Of a stretch of 64,000 nt of DNA, positions 56,985 to 64,000 are shown piece after piece (positions within the stretch are counted from its first letter, which is position 1; each line of letters starts with the position of its first letter). Under the pieces are notes generated by a model. It was not told the DNA's origin. It worked only from the letters and a program-made list of their open reading frames with translations, and searched no databases. The stretch spans positions 682,001 through 746,000 of the forward strand of contig NZ_CP049239.1 in NCBI RefSeq assembly GCF_015679985.1, written 5' to 3'. This DNA comes from Campylobacter concisus. Lineage in GTDB: Bacteria; Campylobacterota; Campylobacteria; Campylobacterales; Campylobacteraceae. Both the position numbers and the translations under genes were made by a program.

Positions 56985-58610
56985 TTACGCTCTTATATCA
57001 TGATCGATTTTGCATTGAAGAGCCTCGTGTACGAGTGTTTTTGCCATGACGCGCTCTTCGTTTATTAGGTGGAAATTTTTACCTAACTCACCAAAGATAT
57101 CTTTATTACCTTCGCCATTTATTTTTATTATAGTTTGGGTATTTACGCCGTAGTCTTTTATCTTTTGCGCGATGAGTTCCACTCTTTGCTCATTGTTAAC
57201 GGTTATAATAACAGCAGCTGCATCGCTTAGGCAGGCATTTTCAAGTGTGTGGCTTTGAAGAACGTTACCTAAAAATACATTTTCCCCGCGGCTCCTACCA
57301 AGCTCAACTAGACTAATATCATTATCAAGCACAAGATATAAAAGCTTTGTCTCTTTTAGCCTTAAAACGACCTCTTGTCCAAGTCTCTCATAGCCAAAGA
57401 CTACGATGTGATTTTTGATTTTTTGCGGCTTTAGAGTTTCATTTGGTTCAACAACGATCTCACGTTCTATGAGGTCTGCTATTGCGTCTAGTTTTTTGAG
57501 TATAAAAGGCGTAGCAAACATCGATACAACAGAGGCTGCGATAAAAATTTGAGCAGTTTGTATATCAAGTAAATTTCTAGTAGTCATTAGTCCAAAAACA
57601 GCTAGTGCAAATTCGCCTATTTGACAAACACTAAGCGCAGTTTTTGCAGCAACTCTTCGCTTTAAGTAGATGTTTAAGATAGCAAAAACGACAACTGCTT
57701 TTATCACCATGACACTAAATACTAAGCCAAGAACAAGCCAGATGTTTGAGATGACGACAGCAAAATTTATCTGCATACCAACGGTTATAAAAAATAGTCC
57801 AAGAAGTAGATCTCTAAAAGGAATGAGATCAACTTCGATTTGGTGTTTATATTGCGTCTCAGCCATCATCATACCGGCTAAAAATGCACCCAAAGAGTAT
57901 GAGAAGCCAAAGAAGTGAGCCAAAGTGCTAGAGCCAACGACCATAAATAAAATCGTAGCTATAAAAACCTCTTGCGAATTTGTTTGAATAACTTTATAAA
58001 ATATCCAGTTGATGACATATTTACCAAGTAAAAATAGCACAACAATAAGAATAATCGCACTTGTAAATGTCTTTAGCAAAAGCTCATTTATTGAAGCATC
58101 TTGCGAGCTAAACATATCTATCATAAGTAAAATAGGAATGACAGCTATATCTTGAAATAGTAAAATTCCAAGTGCTTTTCTGCCGTAAATTTTACTCACA
58201 TCGCCACTATCGTTTAGCGTCTTTAGCACGATCGCAGTTGATGAGAGTGCAAGCGCAAGACCTGCAATAAGTGCCGTTTCGTCTTTTAAGTGAAGGGCGT
58301 AATAAAGCATCACACCCATTATAAAGCCACTTAAACAAACCTGTAAGCCGCCGTTTAAAAAGACCTCTTTTTTCATGCCCATTAAGTGCTTAAAGCTAAA
58401 CTCAAGTCCAATGGTAAACATCAAAAACGCGATACCAAATTCCGCGATATGAGAAATTTCATCATTGCTTTTTAGGTTAAAAAATTCTGATATAAGCGTA
58501 CCTGTTACGATGTAGCCGATGATGGTTGGTATCTGAAATTTTTTAAAAATGACATTTAATGCGACTGAGATCGCCGCAACAAGCAAGAAACCTTCTAAAA
58601 TTTGTTCCAT
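56985..58610 (-). CDS. kefB: KefB-type monovalent cation:proton antiporter
   Basis: CPA2-family antiporter, 541 residues. About 12 membrane helices (FLLVAAISVALNVIFKKFQIPTIIGYIVTG at the start, the P-x-x-x-G-Y pattern) lead into a C-terminal TrkA-N domain (HIVVFGYERLGQEVVLRL, a Rossmann NAD motif). Probably K+ efflux gated by nucleotide or glutathione adducts. It is the last gene of the hspR-cbpA operon, with 3-nt spacing to hspR. Confidence 0.92.
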   Translation of the reverse strand: MEQILEGFLLVAAISVALNVIFKKFQIPTIIGYIVTGTLISEFFNLKSNDEISHIAEFGIAFLMFTIGLEFSFKHLMGMKKEVFLNGGLQVCLSGFIMGVMLYYALHLKDETALIAGLALALSSTAIVLKTLNDSGDVSKIYGRKALGILLFQDIAVIPILLMIDMFSSQDASINELLLKTFTSAIILIVVLFLLGKYVINWIFYKVIQTNSQEVFIATILFMVVGSSTLAHFFGFSYSLGAFLAGMMMAETQYKHQIEVDLIPFRDLLLGLFFITVGMQINFAVVISNIWLVLGLVFSVMVIKAVVVFAILNIYLKRRVAAKTALSVCQIGEFALAVFGLMTTRNLLDIQTAQIFIAASVVSMFATPFILKKLDAIADLIEREIVVEPNETLKPQKIKNHIVVFGYERLGQEVVLRLKETKLLYLVLDNDISLVELGRSRGENVFLGNVLQSHTLENACLSDAAAVIITVNNEQRVELIAQKIKDYGVNTQTIIKINGEGNKDIFGELGKNFHLINEERVMAKTLVHEALQCKIDHDIRA

Positions 58611-58613
58611 AAA

Positions 58614-58988
58614 TTATTTTTTACCTTCATAAAAGACTAGATCAAAGCTATTTTTTCTCTTTACAAGCGATCTTTTTGTGCTAGTTTGACTAGTAGCTTC
58701 GTGCAATTTTTTATTTAGCTCATCAATAGTTGATTCTAAATCGTCAATTTTTTCTTTCAACTGAAGTATCACATCAACGCCGGCTAAATTTACGCCAAGC
58801 TCACGGGTTAAATTTAGTATAGTTTTTACGCGATCAACGTCTTTTTGTGAGTAGAGCCTCATCTTGCCATCTGTTCTTGATGGCTCGATAAGTCCCTCTC
58901 TTTCATATTGTCTTAAAGTTTGTGGATGTATGCTTAAAACCTTTGCAACAACGCTTATTAAAAAAAGTGGTTCTTCATAATTTTGCAT
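58614..58988 (-). CDS. hspR: Heat-shock repressor HspR (MerR family)
   Basis: A 124-residue MerR-type repressor: helix-turn-helix with the wing in FLISVVAKVLSIHPQTLRQYEREGLIEPSRTDGKMRLYSQKDVDR, followed by a coiled coil and a basic tail. HspR binds HAIR sites upstream of chaperone genes with DnaK as co-repressor. It is 3 nt after cbpA in the same operon. A HAIR-like site is present just upstream of cbpA, so it is probably self-regulated. Confidence 0.95.
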   Translation of the reverse strand: MQNYEEPLFLISVVAKVLSIHPQTLRQYEREGLIEPSRTDGKMRLYSQKDVDRVKTILNLTRELGVNLAGVDVILQLKEKIDDLESTIDELNKKLHEATSQTSTKRSLVKRKNSFDLVFYEGKK

Positions 58989-58991
58989 TTT

Positions 58992-59888
58992 TTACTCCGG
59001 TAATTTTTCTTTTAACTCTTTTACTAAGCCTTCATCAAGCTCACTAATATTTGGAAGTTTTACCCTGGCTTTTAAGTAAAGATCCCCATAAATTCCGCTC
59101 TTTCTATTTTGCACACCATATCCTTTTAAGCGGATCTTTGTGCCTGTTTTTGAGTTCTCAGCGATCTTAATCGTGACATCTTTTTTATAAGTATGCACAT
59201 CGACTTTTCCGCCAAAAAGCATAGTTTTTAGTGGAATTTCTATATCTTTATAAAGATCGTCCCCGACTCTTTCATATTCGTCGCTTGGCTCAACGCTAAT
59301 AGCAAGTATAAGATCGCCTTTTTGACCACCAGCACTCTTGCCTTTGCCTTTGACACGAAGCTTCTCGCCGCCTTCTATGCCGCTTGGAATTTTTATCTTA
59401 ATGCTTTCGCCATTAAAATTTATCTTATGTTCGCCACCAGTTACAGCTACATCAAATGGTATAGAAATTTTTGCATTTACGTCTAGATCAGCTCCGCCAA
59501 AGCCAAATCCACCACTACTAAATCCGTCAAATCCACCAAAATTACTACCAAATCCGCTGCTAAATTTAGCTCCACCGCCGCCAAAGCCACCTGAGAAGAT
59601 ATTCTTTAAAATTTCATTTAGATCGCCCATATCGGCTGAGCTGCTAGCAAAGTCGTGGAAATTTTGACCGCCAAACATAGTATCGCCGTACTGGTCATAT
59701 TGAGCTCGTTTTTTATCGTCGCTTAAAATTTCATAAGCGGCATTTATCTCTTTAAATTTATCTTCTGCTCCAGGGTCTTTGTTGATGTCTGGGTGATATT
59801 TTCTGGCAAGTTTTCTATAAGCTTTTTTTATCTCGTCGCTTGAGGCACCCTTTGAAACCCCTAAAGTCTCATATAAGCTTTCACTCAT
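58992..59888 (-). CDS. cbpA: CbpA-type DnaJ co-chaperone
   Basis: A 298-residue DnaJ homologue without zinc fingers. It has an N-terminal J domain with the HPD motif near residues 32-34, then a Gly/Phe/Ser-rich stretch (about 80-130), and the C-terminal substrate-binding domain of two beta sheets. It starts the cbpA-hspR-kefB operon, reading away from htrA. The -10 box and HAIR-like site upstream put it under HspR control. Confidence 0.94.
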   Translation of the reverse strand: MSESLYETLGVSKGASSDEIKKAYRKLARKYHPDINKDPGAEDKFKEINAAYEILSDDKKRAQYDQYGDTMFGGQNFHDFASSSADMGDLNEILKNIFSGGFGGGGAKFSSGFGSNFGGFDGFSSGGFGFGGADLDVNAKISIPFDVAVTGGEHKINFNGESIKIKIPSGIEGGEKLRVKGKGKSAGGQKGDLILAISVEPSDEYERVGDDLYKDIEIPLKTMLFGGKVDVHTYKKDVTIKIAENSKTGTKIRLKGYGVQNRKSGIYGDLYLKARVKLPNISELDEGLVKELKEKLPE

Positions 59889-59916
59889 ATATTCTCCTTA
59901 TATTTTTTTGATACGG

Positions 59917-59922
59917 ATTATA
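59917..59922 (-). promoter_or_regulatory. -10 box for the cbpA-hspR-kefB operon
   Basis: TATAAT on the minus strand 29 nt before the cbpA ATG. The -35 position falls in the HAIR-like repeat described next. Confidence 0.6.
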
Positions 59923-59930
59923 TCACAAAG

Positions 59931-59951
59931 CTTTAGTCTATGCAAGTCAAG
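59931..59951. promoter_or_regulatory. HAIR-like operator (HspR binding site)
   Basis: CTTTAGT-N7-AGTCAAG, each arm one base from the consensus CTTGAGT-N7-ACTCAAG. It lies 9-29 bases upstream of the cbpA -10 box, at the -35 position, and between cbpA and divergent htrA. It fits the HspR gene in the same operon. Confidence 0.65.
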
Positions 59952-60007
59952 TTTATTTTTGTTTAATAACAAGAAAAAGTGTTAAGATTTTATTTTTTCA
60001 CTATATT

Positions 60008-60013
60008 TATAAT
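60008..60013 (+). promoter_or_regulatory. Probable -10 box for htrA
   Basis: TATAAT 30 nt before the htrA ATG, within AT-rich sequence. Distance from the HAIR-like site is about 57 nt, so HspR control of htrA is possible but less clear. Confidence 0.5.
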
Positions 60014-60043
60014 TTGCAAAAATTTTTAGTTTAAAGGACAAAA

Positions 60044-61447
60044 ATGAAAAAGATTGTGCTAATTTCATTAGTAGCAGCTTCTTTTTTAGTGGGGGCTGAT
60101 ATTAAATTTAATGAAGCTAACTCTAATATCACGAGAGTCTCGCCACTTAGCGATAAAAATAGCGTACTTTCTTATTATGACTCGATCGCTCAGGCAAAGC
60201 TTTCAGTTGTAAATATCTCAACTACAAAAACGGTAAATAACGCTGGTATTGAGCAGATGTTTAATGACCCTTTCTTCAATGAATTTTTTGGATTTAACTT
60301 TGCAAAACCAAAAGAAAAAGAAAAAACTACTTCGCTTGGCTCTGGCGTTATTATCTCAAATGATGGCTACATCGTTACAAATAACCACGTTATAGAAGAT
60401 AGCGATCAAATAGTCGTAACTCTTGCAAATGGCGGCAAAGAATTTAAAGCAAAGCTAATAGGAAGTGATCCAAAAACCGATCTAGCCGTCGTAAAGATAG
60501 AAGCAAACGGGTTAAACGCGATCACTTTTGCAGACTCATCAAAGCTGCTCGATGCAGATGTCGTATTTGCAATAGGTAATCCATTTGGCGTTGGTGAAAG
60601 TATTACTCAAGGTATAATTTCAGGGCTAAATAAAGATAATATCGGCCTTAATCAATATGAAAATTTTATCCAAACAGATGCTTCGATAAACCCAGGAAAT
60701 TCAGGTGGAGCTTTGGTTGATAGCAGGGGCTATTTGGTCGGAATAAACTCAGCCATACTTTCAAAAAGTGGTGGCAATAACGGCATTGGCTTTGCGATCC
60801 CATCAAATATGGTAAAAGATATCGCTAAAAAGCTGATAACTGACGGAAAGATCGAGCGTGGCTTTATCGGCGTTACGATTGCAAATTTAACTGATGAGCA
60901 AAAAGAGCTTTACACAAATAAAGAAGGTGCTTTAATAAGTGGCGTAGAGCAAGGCATGCCAGCAGATGAAGCTGGACTAAAAAGAGGCGATTTGGTTATA
61001 TTAGCTAATGATAAAGCTATCAAAAATGCAAATGATCTTAAAAATTTCATCGGTTCACTAACTCCAAATAGCAGCGTTGATATAACTTACGAGCGATCAA
61101 ATAAAATAATGAATGCAAAAATCAAGCTTGCAAACGCTGATCACAATTCAAAAGACATAGCAAAAAGCATTATCATCGAAGGACTTAGCGTTAGCAATCT
61201 AAGTGATGAGATAAGATATAAATACAAAATCAGCCCAGATACTCAAGGCGTGCTAGTAACTGATGTGAAATCAGGCTCAAAAGCTGAAGACTTTGGCTTT
61301 GAAAGAGGCGATGTGATCGTACAAGTTGGCGAGGAGAGCATAAAAGATCTTCAAACATTTGCAAATACAATCAAAAATACAAAAGGTAAAAAGACACTAG
61401 TGTGGATAAATCGCGGTGGTATCATACAAGGCCTTGTTATAAAATAA
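60044..61447 (+). CDS. htrA: Periplasmic serine protease/chaperone HtrA (DegP)
   Basis: A 467-residue DegP. A signal peptide (1-18) is followed by the catalytic triad His115 (VTNNHVIED), Asp146 (KTDLAVVK) and Ser220 (NPGNSGGAL), then two PDZ domains (about 250-340 and 365-460). It is a quality-control and virulence factor in campylobacters and H. pylori. AAAGGA precedes the ATG. A perfect inverted repeat terminates the gene. Confidence 0.98.
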   Translation: MKKIVLISLVAASFLVGADIKFNEANSNITRVSPLSDKNSVLSYYDSIAQAKLSVVNISTTKTVNNAGIEQMFNDPFFNEFFGFNFAKPKEKEKTTSLGSGVIISNDGYIVTNNHVIEDSDQIVVTLANGGKEFKAKLIGSDPKTDLAVVKIEANGLNAITFADSSKLLDADVVFAIGNPFGVGESITQGIISGLNKDNIGLNQYENFIQTDASINPGNSGGALVDSRGYLVGINSAILSKSGGNNGIGFAIPSNMVKDIAKKLITDGKIERGFIGVTIANLTDEQKELYTNKEGALISGVEQGMPADEAGLKRGDLVILANDKAIKNANDLKNFIGSLTPNSSVDITYERSNKIMNAKIKLANADHNSKDIAKSIIIEGLSVSNLSDEIRYKYKISPDTQGVLVTDVKSGSKAEDFGFERGDVIVQVGEESIKDLQTFANTIKNTKGKKTLVWINRGGIIQGLVIK

Positions 61448-61452
61448 TCATC

Positions 61453-61476
61453 TAAGAGCTGAAATTTCAGCTCTTA
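61453..61476 (+). terminator. Terminator after htrA
   Basis: A perfect 24-nt palindrome (61453-61476) followed by ACCCTTTTAAATTTTT. Confidence 0.75.
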
Positions 61477-61507
61477 ACCCTTTTAAATTTTTAAAACCTT
61501 AATCTGC

Positions 61508-61513
61508 TATAAT
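61508..61513 (+). promoter_or_regulatory. Probable -10 box for cprR-cprS
   Basis: TATAAT 33 nt before the cprR ATG, after the htrA terminator. Confidence 0.55.
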
Positions 61514-61545
61514 CCTTAAAAATTAAATTTACAACAGGAAAGATC

Positions 61546-62223
61546 ATGACTAGAATTTTAATGATAGAAGATGATATGGAGCTTGCTGAAATTTTAACCG
61601 AATATCTAGAAAACTACGATATTGAAGTAGTGACTGCCGAAGAGCCATATATCGGACTATCTACGCTAAATACAAGTAAATTTGACCTAGTGATACTAGA
61701 TCTTACATTGCCTGGCATGGATGGATTAGAAGTTTGTAAAGAGATCAGGAAAAATCACAATATTCCTATTATCATATCAAGTGCAAGGCATGATATAACA
61801 GATAAGGTAAATGCTCTTGATAACGGAGCGGATGATTATTTGCCAAAGCCATATGACCCACAAGAGCTTTTGGCTCGTATCAAAAGTCATCTAAGAAGGC
61901 AGAGTATCACCCCAGCAAATGAAGCGAGAAATTTAAATAAAGATCTGGTTTTAAAAGAATTTGAACATGAAATTTTATTTAAAGGAAACGTACTAAATTT
62001 AACTGCCGCAGAATACGACATCTTAAAATATCTACTTTTAAAAGAGGGCGGAGCGGTTACTAGAGAGGAGCTCATCTATAACTGCGAGAGCATAAATGAA
62101 GATAGCTCAAACAAAAGTATTGACGTCATCATCGGCAGGATTCGCCAAAAATTAAATGAAAATCCAAAAGAGCCAAAATACATCCACGCTATCCGTGGTA
62201 TCGGCTATAAATTGGTTCTTTGA
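61546..62223 (+). CDS. cprR: Response regulator CprR-like (OmpR family)
   Basis: A 225-residue regulator with an N-terminal receiver domain (phospho-acceptor Asp52 in ILDLTLPGMDG; Asp9 and Asp10 acidic pocket; Lys in LPKPYDP) and a winged-helix C-terminal domain (LTAAEYDILKYLL; VIIGRIRQKL). In C. jejuni the CprRS system stands next to htrA and controls envelope and biofilm genes. Order and sequence agree, and htrA may be a target. AACAGGAAAG precedes the start. Confidence 0.9.
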   Translation: MTRILMIEDDMELAEILTEYLENYDIEVVTAEEPYIGLSTLNTSKFDLVILDLTLPGMDGLEVCKEIRKNHNIPIIISSARHDITDKVNALDNGADDYLPKPYDPQELLARIKSHLRRQSITPANEARNLNKDLVLKEFEHEILFKGNVLNLTAAEYDILKYLLLKEGGAVTREELIYNCESINEDSSNKSIDVIIGRIRQKLNENPKEPKYIHAIRGIGYKLVL

Positions 62224-63464
62224 TGCCAAGATCGTCTATTTTTATAACCATAACTTTTATCTTTGCCCTTGCACTTGTTTCGATATTTCTAGCCTTTTTG
62301 TGGCTCATGGGCTTTGATAAGCAAAACTATACAAGAGAGCTAAATAACAAATACTCAAACGTCGCTAGGACAAATTTGTTTTATATGGGTGGCATTATAA
62401 ATAAAGCTCAGTACGATCGCCAGCTTTCAAACATCGATATGCCAGAGATCAAAGACGAGAAGAGAAAAGATGAAATTTTAAAACAAGCTACCGTTTTAGA
62501 AGAAATTTCAAGCGATCTAGGATCTAGTGCGATCTTGCTTTATGACAAGCACCATTACTTAAGGATTGAGCATTTAGATGAGCTAAAACTTTTAATGGAT
62601 AAAGAATTTCAGCCTTACAGATATGAGGTGATAAAGGCTGTTTTTCTGGTGGTTGCGGTCATTTTGCTAGGTGCTTACATTTTTGTCATCTATAAAATAA
62701 AGCCGCTTAGAAAGCTAAAGCGTCAGATTGTGAAATTTGCAAATGGTGAGCTTGACGGCGTACAAAATGTCGGCAATGGCAAGGATGAAATTTCTGAAGT
62801 TTCTGAAGCATTTTATGAGGCAGTTTGTCAGATTAAGGCGCTTAATGACTCAAGGCATCTTTTCTTAAGAAACATAATGCATGAGCTAAAAACTCCTATC
62901 ACAAAAGGCCTAATAGCCGCTCAAATGATAGAAAAAAGTAAAAATCAAGAAAGGCTAATCTCTGTCTTTCACAAGCTTGAAAATTTAATAAACGAACTTG
63001 CAGCGATAGAGCAGATAACTTCAAAAATAGGACTTAGCAATAAAACGCCATGTTTTATGAGGGATCTCATCGATGAGGCCATCGATATAGCCATGGTCGA
63101 AAAAGAGTGTGTTGGTGTCAGTGAGCTTGATGAGATTAGGGTGCTTGTTGATTTCAAGCTATTTTCAGTTGCTATAAAAAATATGATAGATAATGGCATA
63201 AAGTACTCAACTGATAAGCACGTAAATATCGTTGTTAGCAAGGATCATATGAAATTTATAACCCAAGGCGAGAAGCTAAAAAATGATCTTGACTTTTATA
63301 TCCAGCCATTTATTAAAGGAGAGGATGCGCAAAAAAGTTTTGGACTAGGTTTATATATAGTTAGCAATATACTTGATGCTCATGGACTCAAATTTAGATA
63401 CGAATATAAAAACGGAATGAATGTCTTTGTTTTTGAAAATTTACAAGATATAATAGTGACTTAA
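62223..63464 (+). CDS. cprS: Sensor histidine kinase CprS-like
   Basis: A 413-residue membrane kinase. Membrane helices are at about 5-28 and 140-160, with a periplasmic sensor region in between. HAMP-like KIKPLRKLKRQIVKFANGEL follows, then the phospho-accepting His220 in MHELKTPITKG, N box MIDNGIKYS and G box FGLGLYIV. A TTG three bases upstream is in frame, but ATG 62223 (1-nt overlap with cprR) is chosen. Confidence 0.9.
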   Translation: MPRSSIFITITFIFALALVSIFLAFLWLMGFDKQNYTRELNNKYSNVARTNLFYMGGIINKAQYDRQLSNIDMPEIKDEKRKDEILKQATVLEEISSDLGSSAILLYDKHHYLRIEHLDELKLLMDKEFQPYRYEVIKAVFLVVAVILLGAYIFVIYKIKPLRKLKRQIVKFANGELDGVQNVGNGKDEISEVSEAFYEAVCQIKALNDSRHLFLRNIMHELKTPITKGLIAAQMIEKSKNQERLISVFHKLENLINELAAIEQITSKIGLSNKTPCFMRDLIDEAIDIAMVEKECVGVSELDEIRVLVDFKLFSVAIKNMIDNGIKYSTDKHVNIVVSKDHMKFITQGEKLKNDLDFYIQPFIKGEDAQKSFGLGLYIVSNILDAHGLKFRYEYKNGMNVFVFENLQDIIVT

Positions 63465-63495
63465 ATAAAACATAATAAACAAAAGAGAGCTAAAA

Positions 63496-63933
63496 ATGGC
63501 AGCAAAAATTTTCTCACCAGTTGATATCTTATCAATAATAGATCTTGAAATAGCTTTTATAAATCGTTATAAAAATGTAAAAGATTATGCAAAAAATTTA
63601 TCTTTGATATATTTTTCTTTGCCAGGCACTAAAGAGTATAGTGAGCTTTTTGAAAAATTTTTAAGACAAACTGATGTTGTTGTAAGAGAGAACGAGCATT
63701 ATGTGGTCGTGCTTCATGGAACAAATGAAAGAGGAGCTAGCGAGCTATTATCGGGTATTCAAGAGTTTTTAAACACTGAGCCAATTGATTTGATAGTAAG
63801 CTATCCAAAAGACGGAAGAAACGCTAAAGAGCTTACTACTAAGCTTCAAGATGAGATAAAAGATAATTATGGCGTATTGCTTGAAATGCTTTCAAATCAA
63901 GAAAAATTTGAAGCTTTTGAAAGCATGATTTAA
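63496..63933 (+). CDS. Hypothetical protein with degenerate GGDEF-like segment
   Basis: A 145-residue soluble protein. The stretch FLRQTDVVVRENEHYVVVLHGTNERGASELL has the spacing of the GGDEF strand-turn-strand region (R-x-x-D-V-V-x-R, then the active loop, then V-V-L) but the GG(D/E)EF loop is replaced by E-N-E-H-Y. So the fold may be present but not the catalysis. It follows cprS by 31 nt. The family is otherwise unrecognised. Confidence 0.6.
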   Translation: MAAKIFSPVDILSIIDLEIAFINRYKNVKDYAKNLSLIYFSLPGTKEYSELFEKFLRQTDVVVRENEHYVVVLHGTNERGASELLSGIQEFLNTEPIDLIVSYPKDGRNAKELTTKLQDEIKDNYGVLLEMLSNQEKFEAFESMI

Positions 63934-63953
63934 TATAATTTTGTGGAGTTTGT

Positions 63954-64000
63954 TTGGAGAATTTACTACTATTTTTTGCAGTTTTGCTTATAACTAGCAT
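63954..64000 (+). CDS. Start of a membrane protein (truncated by window end)
   Basis: A TTG start at 63954 with GTGGAG at 63943-63948 opens the frame MENLLLFFAVLLITS. It is a hydrophobic helix, the beginning of a polytopic protein. Ion antiporters often start this way, but the fragment is too short for a call. Confidence 0.4.
   Translation, partial: MENLLLFFAVLLITS

Noticed and set aside
59338..59667. Pro-rich frame antisense to cbpA
   Set aside because: Arises from the Gly-rich linker of cbpA read in reverse.
1..64000. Defence system, prophage, insertion sequence or CRISPR array
   Set aside because: No transposase, integrase, Cas, restriction or toxin genes and no direct-repeat arrays were found.

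Overview
The window is AT-rich, densely coded chromosomal DNA from a Campylobacterota species, most likely Campylobacter concisus or a close relative. This rests on the proteins themselves (epsilonproteobacterial-length Mfd, HspR/CbpA, CprRS, DUF815, MagIII), on gene blocks whose order I recall from C. jejuni (leuS-lptE / folC-mfd; rpmB-rpe-dnaQ; ybgC to purH through rpmH-rnpA-yidD-yidC-jag-mnmE; ftsZ-ftsA-ppiD-rsmH; helicase-lolA-secA-lolE; kefB-hspR-cbpA-htrA-cprRS), and on frequent ATGA stop/start overlaps and TTG starts. No rRNA, tRNA, CRISPR array, insertion sequence, prophage or integrase was seen. It is core genome with small accessory patches.

Layout. 1-8.4 kb: one tightly overlapping operon, leuS (3' end), lptE, a diguanylate cyclase, folC, mfd, a DUF815 ATPase and a MagIII-type DNA glycosylase. 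8.4-10 kb: cysK-cysE for cysteine synthesis. 10-11.7 kb (minus): DUF465 protein, K+ channel, rpmB. 11.8-15.4 kb: an HDOD-like protein and a STAS/CheX-like protein, then rpe and a DnaQ-type exonuclease. 15.4-23.1 kb: a hypothetical, an NSS Na+ symporter, an M48 protease, prmC, a DUF4149 protein, split ThrE exporter subunits, a frameshifted flagellar-secreted-type (Cj0814-like) gene and ybgC. Several of these have clearly higher GC than their neighbours. 23.2-25.1 kb (minus): a periplasmic protein and a degenerate family-4 UDG. 25.2-30 kb: rpmH-rnpA-yidD-yidC-jag-mnmE, then a frameshifted mdaB. 30.9-37 kb: purL, a ClpP-fold SDH-type protease homologue, a TerB-DnaJ membrane protein, an exported protein and purH. 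37-40 kb: periplasmic MsrAB, then a DUF2249 / polytopic His-rich membrane protein / DUF59 cluster. 40-45 kb (minus): ftsZ, ftsA, a PpiD-like chaperone and a metal-ligand-less class II aldolase homologue. 45-48.3 kb: rsmH, an FtsL-like protein, a D-amino-acid transaminase and DUF523. 48.5-56.9 kb: a two-headed peptidoglycan hydrolase lipoprotein, a PIF1-like helicase, a periplasmic protein, lolA (minus), secA and a LolE-type permease. 57-64 kb: KefB-type antiporter, hspR, cbpA (minus), divergent htrA, cprR-cprS, a degenerate GGDEF-like protein and the start of a membrane protein.

Themes. Envelope biogenesis is strongly represented (LptE, YidC, LolA/LolE, SecA, PpiD-like, HtrA, CprRS, NlpC/P60-M15, FtsA/FtsZ). 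Heat-shock control is visible in the DNA: a HAIR-like inverted repeat lies between cbpA-hspR and htrA. At least three genes (Cj0814-like, mdaB and a small gene at 48.25-48.53 kb) appear interrupted by one-base indels in short homopolymers, and rnpA has no ATG/GTG/TTG start. These point either to homopolymer sequencing error or to real slippage.

I found no clearly new defence or mobile system. The best candidates for undescribed biology are the HDOD-like + STAS-STAS-CheX pair, the DUF2249/membrane/DUF59 cluster, the SDH-protease/TerB-DnaJ pair and the duplicated-N-terminus flagellar-secreted-type locus.
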